This document shows, piece by piece, positions 6,631-15,760 of a DNA stretch of 32,417 nt (positions are counted from its first letter, which is position 1; each line of letters opens with the position of its first letter). The notes beneath the pieces were generated by a model, which saw only the letters and a list, made by a program, of their open reading frames with translations, searched no databases and had not been told where the DNA came from. Made by a program: the position numbers and the translations under genes. This stretch comes from an uncultured Granulosicoccaceae bacterium (GTDB lineage: Bacteria > Pseudomonadota > Gammaproteobacteria > Granulosicoccales > Granulosicoccaceae): positions 1-32,417 of the forward strand of contig CALJAA010000050.1 in the NCBI GenBank assembly GCA_938028465.1, in the 5' to 3' direction.

Positions 6631-8448
6631 TTAACGTGCAGGGTATAAACCGTTGCCGTTATAAGCGTCACGCTGATAGGCGCGAATGTAATCGATCTCT
6701 AGCTGGAGCGGGAAGTTATCCGCATTTAAATCAGGAGTAGGCGCCCAAGCACTGCCGGCTACTAGGTAGGCAACAATATTCATTTGTTGGCGCCCTACTT
6801 GTGGTCCGGATAAACGCTTTACTTCTTGGCCGTCGATATACCAGATAACCAACTGAGGCTCCCACAACACACTGTAGGTGTGGAAATCATCGCTATACAA
6901 CGCGCCCGTAGGGTTCTTGTATTCCATAGTTGGTGCAGACATCGTGCTTCTATCATTTACGTTGCCGTAGTGATAAGTTTGGAATGCATCTTCGTCACCA
7001 AATGGGTTTTCACCTAGGTACTCAATGATATCAATCTCAGGTGCGTGATGGTTCTTACCTTCACCAGGGTAGCGGTGATATAGGTAGAAGCTAGATAACA
7101 TGCCGGACTCGCCACCAACCTTCATGCGGCTTTCAACATAACCGTAGGTCATACCAAATAGGTCATGGCTAGACAATGCGCCTGAAAGAAAAACGCATCG
7201 CTCGTTACCTGTTGGGTCTGGCTCATCGCAAGTTGCTGGTAGGTTGTCGGCTAGCGCATCAGGAGTTGGGATTGCTTCAATTAACAAGCTTGTGCCGTTA
7301 AATTTGAAAGGATTAAAACCAAAATCTGGATCGCGCTGTGTGTTAACAAAATACTGCTGCTCGCCATTGATGATGCTGTTGTCACCCCAAGTTAGGCTAG
7401 TGTTCCACTTGGTCGCATCAATAGCATCGCCATTAAACTCGTCACCGAATACTTCTGTGAAAGAACCAAGGAAGTTAGCCGTGTTAGATAGATCATTTAC
7501 TGATGCAAACTTATCGTCTGGCTCTTTGTAAAAGTCATCATACAATGGTACTGGTGCATTTGAATCAGCGTGATACGTGATAGTGATTGAGTTAGAAAGT
7601 TCAGACTCGTTGCCTTCATTATCAACGGCTGAAACAGTGTAGCTAAATGTATCGCCAGCTTGTGGGCCGTTAGTTGCGCACTCATGCAAACGATCTAAGA
7701 AGCGTGTGTAGTTACAATCGATGAATGACGTGGTGCGCCAGAATTTGTCGATCTCAGCTTGGGTACCGCCATTAGCATCTGTTTGATCACGACCAACTGT
7801 ATAGACGTGACCATCGCTTCGGTAAATGTTGTATTGAACAACGTCACCGTCGTCATTCGATGGAGCCCAATTAATTTCTGCCCAGTCGTTAGAGATCAGC
7901 TCTATGCGCAGATTTTTGGGTGTAGTGGGTGCAGCACCTGCTACAGCAACTTCGTTGTCGATTTCTAGGTCAGCGCCAAATGGGTCGCTTGCAACAGGGC
8001 CCGGAATTGGATCCGCAAATGGGTTAGGTAGTTCTGGTGGGTTACCAAGACCAGTTGCGCCTGAGCCAGCAGTTGTAGTGCCTGTAGGGGTATCGGTCGT
8101 ATCACCCGTTGTGCTGCCATCAGCTGTGCCAGTAGTATCACCCGTCGTGCTGCCATCAGCAGTGCCAGTGGTATCACCCGTCGTGCTGCCATCAGCGGTG
8201 CCCGTAGTTTCACCAGTCGTGCTGCCAGTTGCAGTGCCGGTTGTTTCACCAGTCGTACTGCCAGTAGCGGTGCCCGTAGTTGAACCGGTCGTTGCAGTTG
8301 TACTCCCGGTGGTGCTACCAGTTGTAGCGGTAGTACCTGTAGTACTTTGATCATCCGACACTACCGGGGTAGGATCGTTTGAGGATGAGCAAGCAGCGAT
8401 GGTGGTGGTCATTAGACCGATTGCTGCGTACCTGACAATCTTTTTCAT
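6631..8448 (-). CDS. GH16-family glycoside hydrolase lipoprotein with FN3 domain
   Basis: A 605-residue lipoprotein. The signal is MKKIVRYAAIGLMTTTIAAC with lipid Cys20. Residues 33-128 are a Thr/Gly/Ser-rich linker with five near-perfect 12-residue repeats (GSTTGDTTGTAD type). A fibronectin-III domain lies at about 173-292 (from PKNLRIELISNDWAEINWAP to SYTVSAVDNEGNESELSNS). The GH16 catalytic domain is at about 330-592. The signature EIDIIE at 471-476 carries the nucleophile and acid/base glutamates, with WNTSLTWGD and VLWEPQLVIWYIDGQ as typical flanks. GH16 enzymes hydrolyse beta-1,3/1,4-glucans (laminarin) or galactans (agar, carrageenan); the substrate is unresolved. It is probably surface-anchored and feeds on algal polysaccharide. 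Confidence 0.9.
   Translation of the reverse strand: MKKIVRYAAIGLMTTTIAACSSSNDPTPVVSDDQSTTGTTATTGSTTGSTTATTGSTTGTATGSTTGETTGTATGSTTGETTGTADGSTTGDTTGTADGSTTGDTTGTADGSTTGDTTDTPTGTTTAGSGATGLGNPPELPNPFADPIPGPVASDPFGADLEIDNEVAVAGAAPTTPKNLRIELISNDWAEINWAPSNDDGDVVQYNIYRSDGHVYTVGRDQTDANGGTQAEIDKFWRTTSFIDCNYTRFLDRLHECATNGPQAGDTFSYTVSAVDNEGNESELSNSITITYHADSNAPVPLYDDFYKEPDDKFASVNDLSNTANFLGSFTEVFGDEFNGDAIDATKWNTSLTWGDNSIINGEQQYFVNTQRDPDFGFNPFKFNGTSLLIEAIPTPDALADNLPATCDEPDPTGNERCVFLSGALSSHDLFGMTYGYVESRMKVGGESGMLSSFYLYHRYPGEGKNHHAPEIDIIEYLGENPFGDEDAFQTYHYGNVNDRSTMSAPTMEYKNPTGALYSDDFHTYSVLWEPQLVIWYIDGQEVKRLSGPQVGRQQMNIVAYLVAGSAWAPTPDLNADNFPLQLEIDYIRAYQRDAYNGNGLYPAR
8083..8262 (-). repeat. 36-bp tandem repeats coding a T/G-rich linker, five copies
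   Basis: Five consecutive 36-bp units encode GSTTGETTGTAT, GSTTGETTGTAD, GSTTGDTTGTAD (twice) and GSTTGDTTDTPT, residues 63-122 of the GH16 lipoprotein. Shorter degenerate units precede them up to about 8337. The repeats leave long open frames on both strands (for example the plus strand at 7904-8350), which are artefacts of repeat composition. Confidence 0.85.
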
Positions 8449-8859
8449 GTGGGAAACCTAGTCTTTGTTGGGTTAATTGCCAAATCCTGTCGGGCTGGAT
8501 CGGGCTCGTTCTATTTCTGACGCGAATAATAGCACCGCCTCAAGGGCGAACCGCGAGACACAGCTCCTAAAACAAGCGTGACAACCGACACACTTGGCTC
8601 GGTTTTAACGCACTACTGCGCATTCGGTGAATAATAAAGCAGTTTGCGCCAAAACATGGGTAAAACTACCTTTCGATCAGGAAACTCGGCATTGGTCAAT
8701 TAATTACCAATACATCAAAATCTCGTGGATTCAGGGGCTTACAGCGCAGCCCATGGATTGTGTCCTTTTGTTATTATTACCAGCCCGGCGGTTACCCATT
8801 CGGACCGCCAGTATTAAATCACTCAATAGCACTATTATTAACGGGATTCAGGAATACAT
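8449..8859. other. Intergenic region between divergent GH16 and glcB genes
   Basis: This 411-base stretch should carry both promoters. I see one weak inverted repeat, GGCGGT (8787-8792) / ACCGCC (8804-8809), about 50 bases before glcB. No glycine-riboswitch core and no convincing small gene were seen. An open frame starting at 8627 overlaps the glcB start and is not credible. Confidence 0.5.
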
Positions 8860-11049
8860 ATGAGTATGACCAAAAGCGCGGGTGGGCTGAACGTAGCCTC
8901 AGTTCTGCATGATTTTGTTAATAATGAAGTACTGCCCGGAACGGGTGTTGAACCTGATCATTTCTGGCAATCGATGGCCGACGTCATCGCAAAATTTGCA
9001 CCGATCAATGCAGAGCTTTTAGCAAAGCGCGATAGCATTCAAGTTCAGATAGATGATTGGCACAAAGCAAATCCAGCGGCGAATGACGCTGACTACACCC
9101 AATTTTTAGAAAGCATCGGTTACATCGTGCCGGTGCCGGCTGATTTTAGCGTAAGCGTTTCAAACGTTGATGCAGAAATTGCAGAACTTGCTGGCCCTCA
9201 ATTGGTAGTGCCTGTAAACAACGCGCGTTATGCATTGAATGCAGCGAACGCTCGCTGGGGCAGTTTTTATGATGCTTTGTACGGAACTGACGTTATCAGT
9301 GAAGAAGGCGGAGCTGAGCGCAGTGGCGGCTATAACGCGGTTCGTGGTGAACGAGTAGTTGCTTACGCTAATAAGTTTCTTGATGAGGCTGTGCCGTTAG
9401 GCCAAGGTAGCTACGGCGATGTTGCGTCATACATCGTAAAAGACGGCAAGCTACAGGTGACGTTAGTGTCAGGTAGTGAAGTTGGCTTAAAAGACGCCTC
9501 TCAGTTTAAAGGCTTTACTGGAAGTGAAGATAAGCCTGACAGCATTTTGCTAGGCCACAACGGCTTACACGCAATAATACAAATTGATCCAAGCTCTGTT
9601 ATTGGCCAAGCTAGTGCTGCTGGTGTTAAAGATGTACTGCTCGAATCTGCCTTATCCACTATTCAAGATTGCGAGGACTCAGTCACAGCGGTAGATGCTG
9701 ATGACAAAGTTATTGTGTATCGCAATTGGTTGGGTTTAATGCGCGGCGATTTGCAAGATGCGTTTGATAAAGGCGGTAAGCAGGTTGTCCGTAAGCTTAA
9801 TGCAGATAAAAAATTCACTGCAGCTGATGGTGGTTCTATGAGCTTACCAGGTAGAAGCGTTTTGTTAGTACGAAACGTTGGCTCTCATATGATGAGTGAT
9901 GCTGTGCTCGACGCCGATGGTAATCAAGTACCTGAAACCTATATTGATGCAATGGTCACCAGTGCTTGTGCGATGCATGACCTTAAAAAATCGGATAGTG
10001 ATAATCGTAACTCGCGTACTGGCAGCGTTTATATCGTTAAGCCAAAGCAGCATGGCCCTGAAGAAGTCGGCGTATCAGTGCAGTTGTTTGGTGCGGTTGA
10101 AAAAGCGTTGGGTATCGCTGAGAACACTTTAAAAATCGGCATTATGGATGAAGAACGTCGTACCTCGATTAACTTGAAGGCGTGCATCGAAGCGGCGCGT
10201 CATCGCGCGATTTTCATCAACACAGGCTTTCTTGATCGTACCGGTGATGAGATGCATACCAGCATGTGCGCAGGCGTTATGGTACCTAAAGGCGAGATGA
10301 AGTCGGCTACATGGTTAAACGCCTATGAAAACAATAATGTTGATGTTGGTTTAGCGTGTGGCATGAAAGGCCAAGGGCAAATTGGTAAAGGTATGTGGGC
10401 AATACCAGATGAAATGTCAGCGATGATGGAGGCCAAAATAGGCCATCCAAAGTCGGGTGCTAACACGGCTTGGGTACCATCGCCAACGGCTGCAACTTTG
10501 CATGCTACTCATTATCATCAAGTGAGCGTGTCAGAGATTCAGACCGAACTTGCCAAGCGCACACCTGCAAGTGTTGCTGATATTTTGACTATCCCGATTG
10601 TTGAAAAGGGCCGTAACTTTTCACAAGAAGAGCTGCAGCACGAACTCGATAACAACGCGCAGGGCATATTGGGTTATGTCGTCAGATGGGTTAACCAAGG
10701 TGTGGGTTGCTCTAAGGTGCCTGATATCAATGACGTGGGTTTGATGGAAGATCGCGCTACCTTGCGAATCTCTAGCCAAGCGCTAGCCAATTGGATACAC
10801 CACGGATTAATTACTGAAGCCCAAGTGCGGGACACAATGGAGCGCATGGCGATTATTGTTGATGAGCAAAACACCGGGGATCCTGAATATGTGCCAATGG
10901 CGCCAGATTTTGACACCAGTGTGGCTTTTCATGCGGCTCTAGACCTTGTTCTAAAAGGGCAGGAGCAGCCTAATGGTTATACGGAGTTCATATTGACGGA
11001 ACGCCGGCGCGAGCGAAAAGCTGAATTGGCTAAAAAAATCGCTGTTTAG
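8860..11049 (+). CDS. glcB: Malate synthase G
   Basis: A 729-residue cytoplasmic enzyme, the expected length for isoform G. It condenses glyoxylate and acetyl-CoA to malate in the glyoxylate and glycolate pathways. Visible active-site features are Arg338 in [11 protein letters not shown], Glu431 in [13 protein letters not shown], Asp459 in [13 protein letters not shown] (magnesium ligand) and the catalytic base Asp631 in [13 protein letters not shown]. Arg338 and Asp631 match E. coli GlcB numbering as I remember it. The N-terminal alpha/beta insert typical of form G is intact. An AGGA site precedes the ATG. It is followed 100 bases later by a cytochrome lipoprotein gene on the same strand; no isocitrate lyase or glycolate oxidase gene is adjacent. 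Confidence 0.97.
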   Translation: MSMTKSAGGLNVASVLHDFVNNEVLPGTGVEPDHFWQSMADVIAKFAPINAELLAKRDSIQVQIDDWHKANPAANDADYTQFLESIGYIVPVPADFSVSVSNVDAEIAELAGPQLVVPVNNARYALNAANARWGSFYDALYGTDVISEEGGAERSGGYNAVRGERVVAYANKFLDEAVPLGQGSYGDVASYIVKDGKLQVTLVSGSEVGLKDASQFKGFTGSEDKPDSILLGHNGLHAIIQIDPSSVIGQASAAGVKDVLLESALSTIQDCEDSVTAVDADDKVIVYRNWLGLMRGDLQDAFDKGGKQVVRKLNADKKFTAADGGSMSLPGRSVLLVRNVGSHMMSDAVLDADGNQVPETYIDAMVTSACAMHDLKKSDSDNRNSRTGSVYIVKPKQHGPEEVGVSVQLFGAVEKALGIAENTLKIGIMDEERRTSINLKACIEAARHRAIFINTGFLDRTGDEMHTSMCAGVMVPKGEMKSATWLNAYENNNVDVGLACGMKGQGQIGKGMWAIPDEMSAMMEAKIGHPKSGANTAWVPSPTAATLHATHYHQVSVSEIQTELAKRTPASVADILTIPIVEKGRNFSQEELQHELDNNAQGILGYVVRWVNQGVGCSKVPDINDVGLMEDRATLRISSQALANWIHHGLITEAQVRDTMERMAIIVDEQNTGDPEYVPMAPDFDTSVAFHAALDLVLKGQEQPNGYTEFILTERRRERKAELAKKIAV

Positions 11050-11149
11050 GGAATTTTTGGGGTTAGCAGCTGTCTTGAATACAGAAGCTGAACTAGACTC
11101 AGCCCTCTAGCACTTGAAATTGGCCTTGCCAAATACCAGGAGAAAATAA

Positions 11150-11671
11150 TTGATCAACACTAAAGCAAAAGCAGGAATCGCCATTGCGATAGCCGGCGTA
11201 CTGGTAGCGGGTTGCGCCAGTTCATTAAACCCGTTCGCACGTGAAGCGGATGAGCGTTGGGCCGACTACAAAACGTGGACCAAAATAACAGAAGGTAAGA
11301 CGGGCACAGGCGACCCAACTGGTTTGATCAAAACGGTACACAAAGGCCCAGATGGCTACCGTGATGTATACGTAAATGATATTGGCAAAGCAGCACTTGA
11401 AGGTAGCGCGCCTTACTTGTTCCCTGCAGGGTCAATCGTGATAAAAGAGCAATTTGGTAGCAAAGCTGATTGGGAAGCTGGCAAAAACGCCGGTGTGACA
11501 GTCAGTATTAAAGCAACAGCAAGCGACACAGTTAATCGTGATGATTGGATTTGGGCTGATAGTTACACCGCTAAAGCAGGCCCATCTGCATTTTGCTCAG
11601 GTTGCCACACTGCGGCAATCGCATCTGACTTTGTCTTTACCCACGCTGATTTCTTAGCGGCTCAAGAGTAA
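11150..11671 (+). CDS. Cytochrome P460-like haem lipoprotein, TTG start
   Basis: A 173-residue lipoprotein. I chose TTG at 11150 because an AGGAGA site lies 6-7 bases before it and because it begins a full signal peptide (INTKAKAGIAIAIAGVLVAG) with lipid Cys22. The mature region fits the cytochrome P460 fold: ERWADYKTWTKI, GPDGYRDVYVND and FPAGSIVIKEQFG, ending in a c-type haem motif CSGCH (Cys149, Cys152, His153). P460 cytochromes oxidise hydroxylamine or act on NO, while many homologues have no known role. It would act on the periplasmic face of a membrane and needs the Ccm maturation system. Confidence 0.8.
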   Translation: MINTKAKAGIAIAIAGVLVAGCASSLNPFAREADERWADYKTWTKITEGKTGTGDPTGLIKTVHKGPDGYRDVYVNDIGKAALEGSAPYLFPAGSIVIKEQFGSKADWEAGKNAGVTVSIKATASDTVNRDDWIWADSYTAKAGPSAFCSGCHTAAIASDFVFTHADFLAAQE

Positions 11672-11711
11672 AGCTTCGTCATACCTGCTTGACCGTCCTT
11701 CGGCAAAGGTT

Positions 11712-11768
11712 GTCATCCCTGCGTAGGCGGGAATCCATGCACGAGTACACATGGATCCCCGCCTACGC
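11712..11768. repeat. Long imperfect inverted repeat (REP-like) between convergent genes
   Basis: The arms 11721-11739 and 11750-11768 (GCGTAGGCGGGAATCCATG and its complement with one mismatch) enclose a 10-base spacer and are preceded by GTCATCCCT. This is the widespread GTCATCCC-GCGTAGGCGGG type of palindrome. It ends a few bases before the polB stop and could terminate transcription from both sides. A shorter relative is at 6540-6559. Confidence 0.75.
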
Positions 11769-11772
11769 CCTC

Positions 11773-14073
11773 TCAAAACATCTGCAACTGCGCATCAGTA
11801 ATCGTTGCAAAGCTCGTATCACAAAATTGAAGTATTCCATCAGCCGCTGGCGCTAATTGCTTTTCCATATAGTGCTGAAAATCGGGTGGGGCGGTGAGTA
11901 GCTGTATTGGCTCTGGCCCATTGCGTGTAATCACATATTCTATCGTGCGGCGTTCTCTTGGTAGCTTTCGTGCGGCTTGTACATGAGGCGGTACGTTTTT
12001 GATGTAATCGCTGAGTTTGCGCCTGATGCGTTTTTTATAAACTAGCTGATCATCCATTTCACCTGCCTGCATTGCTTCTGCCGTTTCTCTAACAAACGCT
12101 TCAAACGGTAAATCTAAAAACACGCGCCTAAATAATTCGCGTTGAAAATTTCTGGCCAGCGGCGTCCAGTCAGTGCGGGCTGCCTCTAAACCCTTGACTA
12201 GCAATTCATCTTTACCGTTCTTGTTAATCAAGCCTGCGTATCGTTTTTTACTCCCCGTGGGCATACCTCTTACGGTTGGCATTAAAAAGCGTGTGAAGTG
12301 CGTTTCGAATTCCATCTCTAATTGAGATTCAAGTTGGTAGTCATTATTAAGTGTTTCGCGCCACCAGTCGTTTAATGAATCCCTAAGTTTGTTGCCCGTA
12401 TCCTGAGCCGATTCTGCGTCATCTTTATCGCTTAAGTGTACAAAGAGTGAATCGGTATCACCGTAAATGACTTTATAGCCATGCTCTTCTATCTTGTCGC
12501 GAGAGCGGGTGATGATTTCATGCCCGCGCCGGGTAATACTGGATGCCAACTGCTGACTATGAAAGCGGCAGCCGCTACTACCCAGCACACCGTAGAAGGA
12601 ATTCATAATGATTTTGATCGCCTGTGATAAGGCGGCATTGTTTTCTGCCTTAGCTTTATCACGTGCTTGCCATAGTTCAGTAATCAAACTAGGCAATATA
12701 TGATCGGTGCGAGAGAAGGTAGCATCAAAAAAGCCTGGTACCGGGTTATCACCTGGTTGCGCTAAGCCCATAGGGTCAATGAAGAATGTGCGAATAATGC
12801 TGGGGTATAGGCTCTTAAAATCAAAGACCAATACGTTTTCGTATAAACCAGGCAGTGAATCAAATACATAGCCACCAGGGCTACCAAGGCCTGTGTCGAT
12901 GTTGTCTACATCGGGTGCAACATAGCCATTGCGATGCAGTAGGGGCAAGTAGAGGTTGTCTAGCGCTGCAACTGATCCGCCTTGCCGATCAATTGCTAAC
13001 CCGGTGAGGTTCGCGCGTTGAATAGCAAAAGGGATTAAGTCAGCTTTTTCGAATACCTGATTAACTAAGGCGGTGTCTTGATAGTTGTATTCGGCAAGGG
13101 CGGGTTTGTCATCTGCAAACAGGCGATTAATTTCAGCGACTTTGTTTTCTTCGGAGCTGATTAACTTGCCAGTGCCAAGTAATTCGTGCGATACGTTATC
13201 AAGCGAAAAACTATCAAACGCCCAAAAGCCTGCTTTGAGTAAATCAATGCCATCCAATACAGGCCTGCCTGGCAGGCGTGCTAGCTTTTTCTGGCCGCCG
13301 TTACCAGGTTGCAAAATGTTGGCGGTTTCAAAACCACGCCCCATGGCAAACGGCACACCTAGTGAGCGACATTTAGTTTCTAAAAAATTTAAATCAAAGC
13401 CCACAATCGCCCAACCGATTAATAGATCAGGATCTACCTCTTTTAGCCAAGCAAAAAAATCGGCCAATAAGGTTTTTTCATCGGGCGCATATTGAAGCCA
13501 ATAGTTATCGCACTGCACTGATTCGCCTTCACCGATCATAAACACCGTGCCGCGATTATCGTCGGTATGCATAGGGGCGACAGCGACGGAGTAAAGCTGT
13601 TGAGTATGGCCACGGGTTTCTATATCGAGTGACACCGCACGTAGGTCGGGTTCAACTTCTACGGCAATCATCTTAGGGTTGATCATCACCATGCCGTGTT
13701 CGTCGTGCTGGATTTCACCTGTGGCTTCAAAGCCTGCGTGGATGAATCGCTCCATTAAAAAACGATCGGCAGGTTTGATATCGGATTCGTGCAGCGTGAC
13801 GGGCATTTGCCGATATTGCTGTAGGTCACGTTGGTTTTTGAAATACAAGCCATCGCAATCTTCACCGGTCATGGTTTTTAAATCCAATGGCTTACGTGTA
13901 CAGTTGGGTGGTAGGGGGATATCCTCAGAGCGCTCGATAAAACACACCGCTTTTTGCCCACCCACAGAAATACGCAGTGGCCCATCACTGGTAGCGGCCC
14001 AGTAGGTGAGCTCAACCCCGTTCGGCGTATCGCGCCAGTTGCGGGTAAGCAAGTAGCCTTGAATGGTGTTCAT
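11773..14073 (-). CDS. polB: DNA polymerase II (B family)
   Basis: A 766-residue family-B polymerase, close to the 783 residues of E. coli Pol II. The proofreading exonuclease is intact: ExoI SLDIET (Asp150, Glu152), ExoII GWAIVGFDLNFL (Asp227) and ExoIII YNYQD (Tyr330 to Asp333 region). Polymerase motif A is VFDFKSLYPSII (Asp418), motif B is KIIMNSFYG at about 487-495 and motif C is YGDTDS (537-542). Pol II restarts stalled forks and bypasses some lesions, and it is SOS-induced in E. coli. A weak LexA-like site at 14137-14152 lies 64 bases upstream of the ATG. It is divergent from the next gene and convergent with the cytochrome gene across a long hairpin. Confidence 0.96.
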   Translation of the reverse strand: MNTIQGYLLTRNWRDTPNGVELTYWAATSDGPLRISVGGQKAVCFIERSEDIPLPPNCTRKPLDLKTMTGEDCDGLYFKNQRDLQQYRQMPVTLHESDIKPADRFLMERFIHAGFEATGEIQHDEHGMVMINPKMIAVEVEPDLRAVSLDIETRGHTQQLYSVAVAPMHTDDNRGTVFMIGEGESVQCDNYWLQYAPDEKTLLADFFAWLKEVDPDLLIGWAIVGFDLNFLETKCRSLGVPFAMGRGFETANILQPGNGGQKKLARLPGRPVLDGIDLLKAGFWAFDSFSLDNVSHELLGTGKLISSEENKVAEINRLFADDKPALAEYNYQDTALVNQVFEKADLIPFAIQRANLTGLAIDRQGGSVAALDNLYLPLLHRNGYVAPDVDNIDTGLGSPGGYVFDSLPGLYENVLVFDFKSLYPSIIRTFFIDPMGLAQPGDNPVPGFFDATFSRTDHILPSLITELWQARDKAKAENNAALSQAIKIIMNSFYGVLGSSGCRFHSQQLASSITRRGHEIITRSRDKIEEHGYKVIYGDTDSLFVHLSDKDDAESAQDTGNKLRDSLNDWWRETLNNDYQLESQLEMEFETHFTRFLMPTVRGMPTGSKKRYAGLINKNGKDELLVKGLEAARTDWTPLARNFQRELFRRVFLDLPFEAFVRETAEAMQAGEMDDQLVYKKRIRRKLSDYIKNVPPHVQAARKLPRERRTIEYVITRNGPEPIQLLTAPPDFQHYMEKQLAPAADGILQFCDTSFATITDAQLQMF

Positions 14074-14136
14074 GAATAAAACACTGGTTAACTGCAGCTA
14101 GTTTACCAAGGAATGTGGCTCATCAGCGGCATAGTG

Positions 14137-14152
14137 CTGATTATTTATCCAG
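14137..14152 (-). promoter_or_regulatory. Weak LexA-like site before polB
   Basis: CTGATTATTTATCCAG keeps CTG and CAG at the right spacing with an AT-rich centre. It has two mismatches to CTGT-N8-ACAG, one in each half-site. It is placed 64 bases before polB, whose E. coli counterpart is in the LexA regulon. The context makes it plausible; the sequence alone is marginal. Confidence 0.35.
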
Positions 14153-14224
14153 TGTATCGGCATAAGTGGTGTAGATGTGCGAGTATCCGTCATTCGCTTT
14201 GGCCACCAACAGAATATTAATACT

Positions 14225-14656
14225 ATGTCTTCGTATACTTTATCTTGGAGCAGAGCAGTAGGTGACGGATCCACAGGTGAAACGAGTGGTGGTACCAAGG
14301 CTGACGCTACACTAGAAGGCATGCTATCAAATCTTAAAAAGACCCTAAATAAATCAGGCAGCGTATCGCTCGCTGTAATTGATGGACCAGAGCTTGGGCC
14401 TCAGTTGTTGCAGGTAGAAACTCAAGGCGGCAAATCACTACTAACGCTCGGCGTGGATGATGGCGATGACTACATAGTACGTAACTATGTACAAAGCGAT
14501 AAAGAGCGCAACGCGCTTGCAGAAGAACCTGAGAAGATCAAGCTATTCGGTAATTACTGGAGCAAGCACTTGATATGCACTGATAAGGAAGTCGTTACCG
14601 CTGCGTTTACTGAGTTTTATGAAACGGGCGATGTGTCCAAAGCTGTATTGAAATAG
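14225..14656 (+). CDS. Hypothetical small soluble protein
   Basis: A 143-residue protein starting MSSYTLSWSRAVGDGST; I do not recognise it firmly. It has no signal peptide or membrane segment. The pattern is alternating helix and strand (LEGMLSNLKKTLNKSG, then VSLAVIDGPELGPQLLQVE, LLTLGVDDGDDYIVRNYV), ending with a helix around TDKEVVTAAFTEFYETGD. This loosely recalls Imm1-type immunity proteins, but no toxin gene is adjacent. No clear ribosome site precedes 14225; an in-frame GTG at 14177 would add 16 residues. It is divergent from polB. Confidence 0.6.
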   Translation: MSSYTLSWSRAVGDGSTGETSGGTKADATLEGMLSNLKKTLNKSGSVSLAVIDGPELGPQLLQVETQGGKSLLTLGVDDGDDYIVRNYVQSDKERNALAEEPEKIKLFGNYWSKHLICTDKEVVTAAFTEFYETGDVSKAVLK

Positions 14657-14757
14657 CCGTTACTTCGTAGTTCTTTGTAACGTTGGCAAAAGCGCTTTCC
14701 GCAGGCGCCGCACCATTGGTGTAAAATTAGGCTTACACCTTAACCCCATGTGCAAAC

Positions 14758-15339
14758 ATGTATCGCTACCTGCCTGGTTTACTTTTGCTTCAGTTGCTAA
14801 CAGCTGCATTGATATGGCTTGGCCGCGACACTGACCCACAACAATTGTTATGGCAAGCGGGTTTGCCACTCGGTGTCGTGGCCATCGTCACCGCACTGTG
14901 GTTTGGCAGTATTGGTAAAGCGGATGCCGAGCGTTCGATGGCAAAGCTTCACGTTAAACATGCCAAGGAACGAGAAAAAATTCAGCTAACCGCTGAAAAA
15001 GAAAAGGCCCGCGTTTTAGATAAAACCCATAAAGAAATCCGCAAGCAGGAGCGCAGAGTAGGGCGTAGTGCCAATATTAAAGTGAGCCTCGCGTTTGCTG
15101 GCGCCGCACTTGCTGGTGGTGTGTTTTTGATTGTTGAGTTTTTCACGCTCGGGCTGCTGACCTTGTCTACATCGATGGGCGGGTTAGGTGGTTACCTGTT
15201 AAGAGTGGGTCAAACTCGCAAATCCGCAGCGAGTGGTAATCCTGAACTTACTGAGCCGATGACTAGCGGGCCACACGGGCCATCAAATCCAAAGATTATT
15301 GAACATCGGGATGTAGTGAGGGACCACCACCCAGATTAA
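14758..15339 (+). CDS. Hypothetical membrane protein with central coiled coil
   Basis: A 193-residue protein. Two N-terminal hydrophobic segments (about residues 5-21 and 34-52) are followed by a highly charged helix (about 54-102, rich in K, E, R and A, likely coiled coil). Two more hydrophobic segments follow (about 108-132 and 133-149) and then a polar, proline-rich tail ending VRDHHPD. This hairpin-coil-hairpin layout suggests an inner-membrane protein with a cytoplasmic or periplasmic coiled-coil stalk. I do not recognise the family. It is the last gene before the 420-base gap that precedes the surface-protein operon. Confidence 0.6.
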   Translation: MYRYLPGLLLLQLLTAALIWLGRDTDPQQLLWQAGLPLGVVAIVTALWFGSIGKADAERSMAKLHVKHAKEREKIQLTAEKEKARVLDKTHKEIRKQERRVGRSANIKVSLAFAGAALAGGVFLIVEFFTLGLLTLSTSMGGLGGYLLRVGQTRKSAASGNPELTEPMTSGPHGPSNPKIIEHRDVVRDHHPD

Positions 15340-15760
15340 TTCACAATTTGTTCTAATTGAGTGTTGTTAGCATACTCAACCCCTTTTTACCTGCCACACC
15401 ATTAAGTCAATTCACCATAACTGCTCATCTACACGAGGCTGATACCCGCAGCCTTGTTGCATCCAAGCCTGTTTACCAACAATGGCATAGCCCAGTTTTG
15501 CAGCGACATCGTTGTGCGACGTGGCGCGCATTTCTATTTTCTTTGACACGCATCACAGGTTAGCTAACGTGCGTTCTCGCACGTTTTGGCACCCAAATTG
15601 GATTGGGAAGGTTTGGGAATCTGTGGGTTTCGCGGATAAATCAGTGATTTACCAAGGAATTTACATCTGCTACATGGGCTGAGCTATTCAGTTTTTGTCA
15701 TGGCGTGGAAGAAAGAATCAAACGAAAGCGCTGCTGGACAGCATTGAATTAATGAAATAA
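15340..15760. other. Gene-free region upstream of the surface-protein operon
   Basis: This 421-base gap ends at the P1 start and should contain the operon promoter. The only structure I see is the hairpin at 15566-15585. Short open frames here (for example at 15357) lack ribosome sites and coding character. No c-di-GMP riboswitch core was found. Confidence 0.5.
15566..15585 (+). terminator. Perfect 8-bp hairpin, possible terminator
   Basis: AACGTGCG (15566-15573) and CGCACGTT (15578-15585) pair around loop TTCT, but only two T follow. It could end transcription from the membrane-protein gene or be a regulatory structure in the leader of the P1 operon. Confidence 0.4.

Noticed and set aside
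7904-8350. 148-codon plus-strand open frame rich in PVVSPVVLPSAV
   Set aside because: It is the antisense of the Thr/Gly repeat linker of the GH16 gene; repeats of 36 bp keep several frames open.
8449-8859. Possible glycine riboswitch before glcB
   Set aside because: The conserved riboswitch core could not be found; only one weak inverted repeat is present.
8627-8863. 78-codon plus-strand frame before glcB
   Set aside because: It has no ribosome site and no coding character, and it overlaps the glcB start.
11070-11084. CTGT-CTTGAAT-ACAG after glcB, resembling a LexA box
   Set aside because: The spacer is 7 bases rather than 8, and it lies between co-directional genes with no SOS connection.
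15521-15680. Possible c-di-GMP riboswitch before the surface operon
   Set aside because: The hairpin at 15566-15585 is not accompanied by the conserved GEMM sequence elements.
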